Positions 33,101-44,900 of a stretch of 64,000 bases of DNA are shown here, one piece after another. Source of the DNA: Cladocopium goreaui. Its lineage: Eukaryota; Sar; Dinophyceae; Suessiales; Symbiodiniaceae. Each line of letters starts with the position of its first letter. Positions within the stretch are counted from its first letter, which is position 1. Under the pieces are notes generated by a model that made no database searches, was not told the DNA's origin, and was given only the letters and a program-made list of their open reading frames with translations. The stretch covers positions 306,001 through 370,000 of the forward strand of contig CAMXCT020002013.1 in assembly GCA_947184155.2 (NCBI GenBank), in the 5' to 3' direction. The position numbers and the translations under genes were made by a program.

Positions 33101-35853
33101 TGATGATAAGCCATGATAGACCATTGGAATTTGGGGTATGCCAGATTTTTTGTCAAACCTAAATGGAGGTAGGAACACAGATTGGAGGGACACCCACATT
33201 AGGCAATGATGCCGTGGGAAAGGTTGGAGAGACGAGATTGGGACTGCTGTTCAATGGCCTAGTAGTCATAATTGGATTAGTAGTGGGAATATAATGGGAT
33301 AATCACTGTTTTATAACGGAGATACTAGAAATTCAGTGACAGTGAACACATTAATCTAATGGGATGCAATCTCTGATTCGCATAGCTGCCGTATGTGTAT
33401 GTATGTATGTATGTATGTATGTATATATATATATATGTTTATATATCAAACATATATATATGTGATGATGATGATGATGATGAGGATGATGATGATGATG
33501 ATATCATTAGTATATCTAATTATTATTGCCAAAATTAGTATAATTCTGTATATGTACATATATATATATATGATATATATATATATATATTTGTATATGA
33601 TATATGATATATATATATGTATCATTAGTATATCTCATTATTGTAATGTTGAGCATTTAGAAACCACACTACAAATACCCATGGTTTTTGATCGTGACTT
33701 CGCCTGCTGAGTTGCTCCTTGGTCCACGACTTCGGCGGCACTTCGGACCACGTCTTGCTGCGGCGTTGCTGCGCCAAGGCCGCCTAGCGCGAATGACGGG
33801 GTCATCTCAGATACAGAAGCTGGGGTATGACGGTATAACCCAAAATGTTCATGGAATATGAAGTTCCGAAAAATGGGAGGTGGTCTGTTTTTGGTGGGTT
33901 CATAAAATGGAAGATTCTGATTACTGATTAACTAGATATTAACATATTGGGGGGTCTTAAAATGGGACTCCAAAATCATCCAGAATCATACCATAGTATA
34001 GAATACTATAGATATATCAGATATATGTACCATTTTTTTTAGTTCGATATGTATCAGAAACCTGAGTGTTTCACTGGAGAAACTGTGTAGTAACTTAGCC
34101 AACTACGGGGCACCACCAAACGTAGCGCCCCCAAACGAGGGATGGGATGATTTTTTGATCGCCAGCGATGACTGGGGTAACTACCGGTAACTGGTTTTAT
34201 TTGATGATTACCCTCTGGTAAACTAACATAACTATGGAAAATCACCATTTTTAATGGGAAAACTCACTATAAATGGCCATTTTCAATAGCTATGTTAAAT
34301 TACCAGAGGGTATAACAACTTTAGATGGAATAACATGGATATTCCAGCCCGGAATAAATTAGGGACTTATACCAACCATGCTTACTATCGGTTGAAGTTT
34401 AAGTCAGTCTATCACAAAATCAATCTGGTGTGCATGCTCCATTGGTTTGTGGACGCTGATTTTGTCTTTCTGAAAGCCCATGGAACTTCCACTGGTGTTG
34501 CTGTCTCTCGGGTTAATTGTGTAGGGGTACTCGGTGTTGGGAGCAAAAATATTCCCCATTTTTGTTGGAAAATATCTACAAAATGGATCATTTACTCCAC
34601 AATGGGAATTAGCCTCTAGTAGTTTGTTACACAGTGGAAAATCCACCATTTTCTGTGAACCATCAATGGCCATGTTCCATGGCTATGTTAGTTTACTGAA
34701 AGATATTAAGTCTTTAAGTCATCTCAATTTTAGTTGGTAAAGTTCCCAGTCTTTGCTGCTGAACCCCGCATTTTCTTGTGCTTTTGATATGGGGATCACC
34801 ATCCGCCACCGCATCGGAGCCTTGAGAATGTCTCCAGCCATGAAGGTGTGTAGTGAATGAGCCATCCTCAGATCGTGACGATCGAGCGGAAATGCCGTGA
34901 GTAAGTTTAAATCTATAATGACAGTTATAATGATATAGTTATAATGATAGTTACAATGATAGTTATAATGATAGTTATAATGATAGTTGTAATGATAGTT
35001 ATATAACTCATAATACCGGATAGCGATCATTCAGAAAGTTTCTATGTCAAAAACATCGGGGGTTAAATCTGTATTTGGGGATTATTCCACTCTGGAAAAC
35101 GTCAAGCCGTGAGGAAGTCCCAAGTAGCTGCTTAGCTTATATATCACATATTACATGTAAATTAGTATATACATATGCATGTATATATATACCATAAATA
35201 TCTGCACATATATACACATACATATCGCATACGTATAAAGTTATATAAGATTGTATAACTACGTTGAAAACAAGGTTATACCAGAGCAGTTAAGTGGGAT
35301 GAATGTCTCCAGGCCCCAGCCTTCACAGCAGAGAATCTGTTGGCTGGACGGATGCACATGTGCCATCCAGATGACCCGTGAGCCTTGCGGCCCTTGCGGA
35401 ATGAGCACGCCTTCCAAGAGCCTGGTCCCGATAGGGTGGATCCAAGGAATCTAAATGATGACCCGGCCTGGTAAACGAACGCTTTGCGAACTGGAAAATG
35501 ACCATAGAAATAATGGATTTACCCATGAATAGTGGGTGGATTTTCCATAGCAAACCGTTAGTTTACCAGAGGGTACCAAAAAAAGACTGTTGATAGGTGG
35601 TTTATCCCATGATTTTCACGGGATTGTTTTTTGGATTTATGGGGTTTCAACTATCCAAGTGCGGTGGAGAAGTATGAAACACTGGGATAATCATGGGATT
35701 ATAACGGGCGGGATGTTTATCATCTACCAACTGGTGCAGGATTTCGCCACTATCCACAGACAGCTTGACACATTTCATCTGGAACATCCCACACGTCAGA
35801 TTGGGATGATAACAATCATTAGCATCACTACTATGTTCATACTATCATCATCC

Positions 35854-35905
<52 letters not shown>

Positions 35906-38900
35906 CCCATGGAAATAGATCGCTATTACCATGTATTACCATCATAAAAGACCATTATCAGTTACCATAACTATCATCATGATCGTTGATATACGATATC
36001 ATAATGGTGATAGTTATGATCATACCATAATATCTTAAGTGTCATCTTGAATGGTGATTAATTGTTGTTATTACATGTTATTACGCTATTCGACAATGAA
36101 TGATCAGAAGTGTGACTGGGACATAAACATTATTTGCCAATGATCATGATTAACTGTCACCCAGTCGACCTCGCCTGGTGATGGGTGTCCGTCTCAGAGG
36201 CACGTGACATGTCGCCTTTTCCGCCACACATCGCACGCACTCGTGCAAACATGCCAAGGACCAGTTGATCGCCTTGGCCTGCGAAAAGAAAAAAACCGCC
36301 CATCTTGGAAACCCATCAAAGAGATGACTGTGTTGTGGTCACACCAGTATTGCTTAGTAAGATTTAGTGTGACTTATGATTTCCTGTGATTCCTCCCCTC
36401 ACAGGGGCTTCATCCTCAGTTTGTCCCTACCATTGCCATTGCACCAACCGCCAAAAATGGCAGGAAACAAAAGCAAGTCTGGAGGATGTGTGGCAAAACA
36501 GTTGCCAGGTGCGGTGTGCACCGGGTTGCTGTGCTGATGCATGTGCACAGCAAGAAACCCAAGCAGATCGTTTTTTTCACATGCATCTTCATTTTGAAGA
36601 GCAGCAAAAAAAGGACAAAAAAAGTTTGCATGAAGACTGTAAGGCCATATGCCAAATAGTATGCAAGCATATATATATATAGGTAGAAAGGAATTCAGAG
36701 TGGAAGAATATGTGCCAAATAAAATGCCAGGCAGAATTCCAAAATGGGCTTAAGATCTTCAACCTGGACATGCCCATGTTGCAGATGCAGCAGGATTCAT
36801 GATAATTTCTGCAAGCAACAAGATTTCAGATCTCCAGCATGTTCATGCTGAAAAGATGGTAGCAAGATCTATGCAACCAAGAAGAATGCAGAAAAGGAGA
36901 AGGAAAGAGTTGGTGTAAGTTGGTGTTTAAGGGGAACCACCGCCAAGAAGAAGAAAGCAGAAAAGAAGAAGAAAGGGAGTTGGTGTTTAAGGTGAACCAC
37001 CACCAAGAAGAAGAGCAGAAAAGAAGAAGAAAGGAGGAAAAACATAGGAAATGAATCCCAGATGTTTCCCTTCCTTTTCGTTGCTAACCCCCATGTTTTG
37101 CTTACCATCCCACGTGAGGCCCATGGCTGCGATATAATTTGCCCATCACCATCTGGGCAAAATGCAACAGTTCGCGAACTAGAATATCATATAACTGGTG
37201 TGGTGAAACCATCAATCATCCATTTTAATATGATTTTCCATTATAAACCACCCATGTTAGGAAACCTCCATATATCTATATATATATACATATATATATA
37301 TATATAATATTGGTAAATTATAATGATTCATTCACCTGAATCTTGCGGCCATAAAAGTGGATGATTTCCCCCCTAAAAAAAACTCACCATGATTCCAGGG
37401 TTCGGTCGCAGTGAGGTCGTTATAATTTGAGTTGCCCACCCTTGCCCCTATGTTCCTTTTCCGCGCACCAGCGGTGCACCAATACCCCCCTCCTGCACCA
37501 AAACGGCCAAAGCAGTCTTAAGACAAACGGGGGGTCTACAACTTATAATTTACCCAACAATACTTCAATACTTCACCAGCTCCCCGTTCTTGGATTATTA
37601 TACTCCCCAATATACTGGGTAGTATACCCTCTGGTAAACTAACATAGCTATGGAAAATCCAACCATTTTTCATGGGTAAATCCACTATTTCTATGGCCAT
37701 TTTCAATAGCTATGTTAGTTTACCAGACGGTAATCATTAGATTTTTTTCTTGGGTGGTTTTAGGAGTTTTTTGGTGGTCTTACAAGCCAAACATGATTTG
37801 GATATGATAGGAGATGTTCTTTTCACAGTAAGCTGTGATTCCAAAATGTTCTTCCATATACCCTCTGGTAATTTAACATAGCTATTGAAAATGGCAATCT
37901 ATAGTGAGTTTTCCCATTAAACATGGTGATTTTCCATAGTTACGTTAGTTTACCAGAGGGTATCCTCAACCAACAGGGGCTTCGATCACTGCCAACCTCC
38001 TCCAACAACTTCGTGCCATGCTTCTGCCGGTCGCTGGCGCGTTCCGATCCCGCAAGGTCCACCAGCATCACCTGAAAACCCGTGGGGAAACTTACCTCTC
38101 TGCAAATATAAAATACCAATTTTAAGGGATGGTGAATATATGTTATATATTGTTATATTATTAAAAAGAATGTGTTGTTATATCTGGATATATATTGTTA
38201 TATGAGTTATATATATATGTATGTGTGTGGTTGTTGAACAAATTCCTGCATCTGGAACCAGAATTTCTTTGCAATGACCTTCAAATCAACCACCAAACCA
38301 TGTATACATATATATATATGTGTAATTCAATACTAATAATAACAATAATAGTGTATATAATGTACATAATTACACTATAGGTTAGTATCAACCATTTAAA
38401 GCTATATATGATCCTAAGATTTATTGGTACTGCAACTGCAATCCTAAGATTTATTGGTACTGCAACTGCAAATTAATTTCATGCTGCATGTCATTGTTGG
38501 CAAAATCCCAAGTGTTGATGGTTAATGAAACCATGGTTTAGCAGGGGATAGAATCACATATTCGGGACCATGTAATATGGGAGTGTTTGATATTGGGATG
38601 GGATTGTTCCCATCATATTGCTGGCAAATATTCCAATGATGTTCCCTTTCAAAATGATTTTCTGATGTATGATGATTCAAATGATGATGTACCCTCTGGT
38701 AATTTAACATAGCTATTGAAAATCACCATTTTTTATGGGAAAATCCACTATTAGTGGTAACATCCCCAGTTTTGATGCTTAGCCCCAAGTTTTTCACATC
38801 AACTCGCCACATGTCGGACCATTCCCCCTGGGATTTAACCCTGGGATTTTCGACCGTGACCATCATGAAAAACACGACGTGATTTTAACGTGGCAACCGG

Positions 38901-41900
38901 TGCAGTCTTTTGAGTGGAATTGAATGGAATTGATTTACCAACAAGACATCTAGATTGACCATGAAAACTCGGGATTTAACTTCAAACTGGGCAACGTTGG
39001 AAAACCACAACAGGGAAAATCATGATAAAGAAAGAGATTTAGGGGAATCATACATGCAAGCCTAAGCACTAAATAATGTAACAATTAGAAGTTGGAAGAC
39101 AGAGAATCTATCATGAAATTTGAAGTCAGGGTATGCCGAAGTCTTTTTGGGAATATTATGGGTTTTATATTGTGCATATTATATAGGCTATAGCAGCTAA
39201 AGTTAGCTAAAGATCAAAAGAAAGGTGTTCTGAAATCATATGAATACAAAGGAATCTTCGGCACTGGTTTTTTTTTTAAAGGGGGTCGAAGTTTTTTATG
39301 ATGTATTCCATTAAAACCACCCCATTTTCAACCCCCTTGGAGCCAATCCTGTTGGAATATGCAAAAACAGGATTGGCTCCAGGCTCCAAGGGGATTGAAC
39401 TGATCTAACAACATACAAGCAGCACAAAAATTGCTGCGTGTTGAAATCTCAGCAATCCCAACGAATCAATTTTTTTTGGGCTTCATAACAATACAAGCTG
39501 GTGTTCCATAGTTCACGAAGTTGGTGTTTAAGTCCAAAAACTCAGGTTTATGATACATACCCTTTGGTAATTTAACATAGCTATTGAAAATGGCTATTTA
39601 TAGTGGATTTTCCCATGAAAAATGGTGATTTTCAATAGCTATGTTAAATTACCAGAGGGTATAACATATGTCAATCAGATTTCAATAGTTGATGGGGGTC
39701 AAAGAAACAACTTATATCCATCCAGTAGATTCAGTCTTTTCCCGTTGGCCTGCCATGGGAAGGAATTTGGAGTGGTTGATTTGAGCGGCCAAAAATTCAA
39801 ATGAGTGATGAGTAGATATAGCATTTAGTTTCTATATGCTCGTTGATTGTTGTCCTGGGGGAGTAGGCTCTGGGAATTTCACATAGCTCTCTATTTATGG
39901 CCCTTGAGTTCGTTGATTGACCTCAATTGACCTCTCAAAAATGGTGATGGTCCATAGCTTTTCTACCTTTACCGGAAGGTCATCAGCAAATTTTGTTGCG
40001 ACTCGCTACAGAGATGATCACCAAGCCTTAGGAGAGAAGGGCATCTGCCTTAGGAGGACCCTAAATCAACCACCATCAACCAGCAAGGGCCAAGCATTAG
40101 CACATGTCAACCCCCTTAGTAAACTGGTGCTTAGCTGGATAACTTCTATTAACCTCTGGTAATCCAAGATTAGAGCATGTTATAGCTATGAAAAAAAACA
40201 CCATGTTCAAAAAAACGGTCAATCATCAACTCCCAAATGGGCCATCTATACCATTTCTTATTAATTATTTAGTATCATCAACCTGTCACCATTCTGGTCA
40301 ATATCCAAATAATAAATGTGGGATTTTGCTAGAATGTTGGTAAGATTTGGGAAAGCAATAATCAATTCATCAACCATCCACATTTTTTTACCATAATGGA
40401 TTCCACCCATCAATCTGATCAATCCTGATCTGGCTGGCTTATGATGCAAAAACCCTCCGGTTTTATCAAGCATGGCTTGCTGGAAAATACACTATTTTTA
40501 TAGGTGATTGTCCTATTGAAACCCCATTTCTAGTGGATTTCCAATTGCCACGTTTCATTACCGGAGATCCGGAGGTTATGTTTCTTCCAACATCATATTC
40601 GAACAGCCGCCCATTTCGGCACCTGACAGCCCCGGCTTCGCAGCACGACCACCAGATGCGTCCGCGAGGACTTTGGGCTCTGCTCGGTGGCTGTCGACGC
40701 ACGCTGGGCGGAGGCCGTGGCGAGGTGACGGTCGAGGTCAGAGGCAGAGTGGATGGGGTAAAACCTCGGCAAATCAAGGGGATCGAATTGATGAATGATG
40801 GTTGAATGATGGTTGAATGATGGTTGAATGATGGTTGAACGATGGTTGAATGATGGTTGAATGATGGTTGAATGATGGTTGAATGATGGTTGAATGATGG
40901 TTGAATGATGGTTGAATGGTTGATGATTGGGATTATACCATCCTTTATCTTGGGATTATCACTGAATTATTGATGAATGACGGTTATACAGTTATACCCC
41001 CACCACGGAATGATTCTGATATACCATAAAGGGATCAGAATAGAATGAATAGAATGATGATTATACCAATCCTAAAAACATCTTGGGGATTATCACAAGA
41101 TATGAACCGTGATAGCCAGTTGGTCCAGTTGGTTGATGATTATGAGTAGTTTATGGTGATTTAACTTTAACCATCATTGATCTTGGGTTTTAAGCATGAA
41201 ACATCATGAAACATATGGGGAAAACTGATAAATCTTGGCTGAATGCGATGCTTACTGGGTGCTGAGCATGAATTATAGGGTATAGGCTTTCTATAAGGGT
41301 TCAACTATCAAAGTGGAAATTGTTGAGAAATGATGATTGGTTGATATAATTAGGGGGTTATACTAACTGGCATCTTGGGAATTATTACAACCCATACTGG
41401 TTGGTGGTTGACCTACCCCTCTGAAAAATATGCTCGACAGTTGGGGTTACTATTCCCAATATATGGAAAGTCATAAAAGCCAAATGTTCCAAACCACGAA
41501 CCAGCATAGTTATATATTCCCATTGTTGTTGGTTTATACCCTATTAACCACTATAAATATCACTATTTTCCAAACCACCAACCAGCATAACATTTACTAA
41601 CCAAATTGGATCATTTTTCATGGCTCACATCTCCAGGAGATGGTGATCAACAACTGTTGTAGCAGAGCAGTTTGTTGCGCCCAGTTCTTTAAGCGAAAGC
41701 TATGCACCAAGAAAAGCAGGGATAGTATAGTATTGTATACTTGGAGATATATCCTGAGATATTTAATGAGATATTTATAAACATCTGACCTGGTGATACA
41801 ACAGACCAAACTCCTCGGGGCCAGGGAATTTTGACCAAAAAACCTGGGATCGTTGGGGTTCCAAGATCCATAAAACATCGACAAATAATAAACTACCCTC

Positions 41901-44900
41901 TGGTAATTTAACATAGCCATGGTATAGATGGCCCATTGAAATAGATGGTTTACCGTTCTTAAAAATGGTGATTTTCCATGGCGAACTGTTAAATAGTGAA
42001 TTTTCAATTGTTAACTACCACTTGTATTACAGTAACCCTAATGGCCTTAATTAAACATAGTTAATGAATAACTAATTACCCGTAGACCTTGCATGGTCAA
42101 TAACGTCAATAACATAGTTAACCCTAGTTGTGGTAGTTTTCACAACCCAGTTGTATTGACATCTAATGTCCTTAAGCTGCAACCATGGCTGTGGCTAGGG
42201 ACGGCAGGCACGAGATCAGCGACCCAGCACCACTCTGCAGTTTCACGTTGCTCGACTCAGGGGGCGCCAGCAGATCCGTACACGTGTCCATCACCTGGGC
42301 TTCGGTCGTTTTGGGAGCAGCAACAGGTCCCACAGCTTCAGACTGACTGGGGGTTTTGGGCAACCTCTGCGTGGGAGGGTTGGAAAAAGGATGAAAAAGG
42401 AACTTGGGGACCTGGAATTTTTAAGCCAAGGACCATCCGAAACAGAGAAATCGCCCAGCTCTCAAGTGATATCTCCCTTCCTAATACGATTGAAGTTGGC
42501 CATAAAGTTGGATCCTGAAAACAGGTCTGTAGGAATGCAGCATACCTCCCTGAGCGTCTAAGTACCTCATGTCAACATCTGATAGTGTTCACCCATCCCA
42601 AAAATGTTGCTGTTGACTTTTTTGAATCATCCCAACGAGTGTGTCTTCTTGAAACCACCGAACAGATCGTATCCCCAGTTGGTAAAATACAAGAAATTGA
42701 ATTCCATGGGTATGGGTCAAAATTGGACACCCTTAAAAAGAGGATGCTTAATTGTAAAATACATTGAAATACCACAATCTGCAGGCCCCCTAAGCCTTCG
42801 ATTTTCACCCATAACCTGCGTCCCCCTGGCTAACCCCGTACCCCAGCAGCCCGCCTCCACCATGGAAATCTCTAGCGGTTCTTCGGGTGATTCCTTGTTC
42901 AGCAACTTCCGTCCTTGGCTGCGGCCTGGTTTTTACATCAAAAAAACGCTCGTTTTGGATGGTGATGCTCCAACCTGGGTGTGTCTTAAAAGGCGGTACC
43001 CCCCAATTTTTCATGAGGTTCAAAAATGTTGGAAACCATTTGGGTATTGAGATTTATTTTTGGGGGGTGCCCCAGCGGATCGTAAGTTTTGAAGCTGGAC
43101 CACCCAAATGGATCGTATGTTCGAGTGGTGAACCGTCTACAAATCAGGGTTTTTTCAGTTTTTCTGTTGCCGTTGTGGGGATTGTGTATCATATTCCACT
43201 TGATGATAGCATTCTTAACGCATCAGTCTTTTTGAGAGGATCCGGACTGGAAAAAAGTACAGCAAGGATGGGCACACCTAGCCTCCAAGTTTTGCTGGGT
43301 ATTTATACCATTTTTGGACCGTTGAATCCCATGGTTCCCTTAAGCCTCAGAGGAAATTTTGACCCTGAAGCTTCACAGCAAGCATCCAACAGTATGCTGC
43401 AATTTTTGCTGCCAGAAGGTCTTCCCCACTCCAGTAGCACCGTAGGAAATGGCCGCTGCATGCCACACTTCAGCCGCTTCAGCATCTGGTCTCGATTCGT
43501 TGAGGAGGAGAGAAACCACGCAGTCCAAGTCAAAAGCACGACATTTGCCTTTCACTTCCTTGGCAGAGGGGTACTTGGATACGGATCCGATTTGTATCAC
43601 CCCCGAAACATGGAAATATAATTAATATGATCCTATTTCTGAATGGCAAATAACCAAATTCATAGCCATCATTTTGATTCATTTTGGGGATGTTTGGTAA
43701 ACAATCCCCTACCTGGCACCATCCATTCCCCGTTGGTGGACATGGACCTCCCCTGGCCAAAGCATCGAGCGAACACACCCAAAAACACCCCCAAAGATCA
43801 ACGAGAACCCTTCGCCCTTCGCTACACATTCGGGAAAACAATCCATTGTTGGGTTACCGTCCATTTTTTGAACATAACTTGTGGCTGCCACACACACAAG
43901 ACTTGCAGTGCAACCTCTCAGAGCTGCTGAGCTTCTAAGGATCCCAAAGGTTCCCCAAACCTCTGCCGTTCCTGCACCAAATGCAGCTTTCCCTCACTGA
44001 GCAGCACAGAGGACATGACCAATGCGCCACCATCGTCAACGTGCATGGGACCCACCTGGGAACGCGGCCAGGATCACCCCAAAACGGCTTGATGAACCCT
44101 GGGGTTTGCCTTTCGTGTCCTTCCCGGTGCACAAAACGGAGAAGTTGGTGGATTTTAGCAGCAAAACCAAGGGGGTGCTTTTGTTTAGCGCTGGGAACCT
44201 TCCAAGGAATGATTCAGTATAGAGGATTTTCCTGCTTCTGGAGCGCCACAAAAGTGGGATCCAACATGTTCCAACCAATGAATCTAAATCTCTGAACAGA
44301 ACTCCATCTTCCTTGGAAACTGGCCGCAAATTTATTCAACCACAACTCTGCGCACCTTGGCCACATCTTCGGGCAAGGCTTCCGCAAAAACATGAACTCT
44401 GGACTCAGCATCATCAGCATTGGTTGAAGAAGTCAAGGTTCCTGGACGGCTCCAAACCCCCTGGGTCTGGGCTTTCCACCTGGCATTTTGGCACGCCTGA
44501 CCAACCAAAACCATATCAGAAACATCCGCACATCATTGCCCATCATTGCCATTTTGGCCCCTGTTTCCACCCAAAATCATTCATCCCACCCCCTCCACCC
44601 ACACCTTGCAGTGCCTTCAAGGACCTTTCCGCCGCCCTCATCCGTTCCGCCGGCTCCATCCGCCCCGGGCCCCGCAGAGGTCGCGCCGCAGCGCCCACGT
44701 CCACCAGCTCTCCACCCAGCCGCACCGGCGCTGCCTCCGCCGCCGCCGCGGTGGCCGCGGCCGCGTCCAGGAAATCGAACTTGCGGCGGCGGTCCATGCC
44801 GGCGCTAGCCATGATGTCCCAAGCTTCGGTGCCGGAGGTCAAACTTGGGAACAGCTTGGTATCCGAAAAGTAGGGACGATTCACTGTTTGATCTTGTTTG

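Noticed and set aside
42887-43621. A 244-codon plus-strand open frame
   Set aside because: It lies opposite the kinesin P-loop and EISMVE exons, whose motifs and phases are specific. No recognisable domain; judged an antisense shadow.
44605-44812. Start codon of the kinesin at the ATG in IMASAGMDRRRK
   Set aside because: The frame is open upstream and an in-phase exon (44,987-45,133) precedes it, so the start is left undecided.
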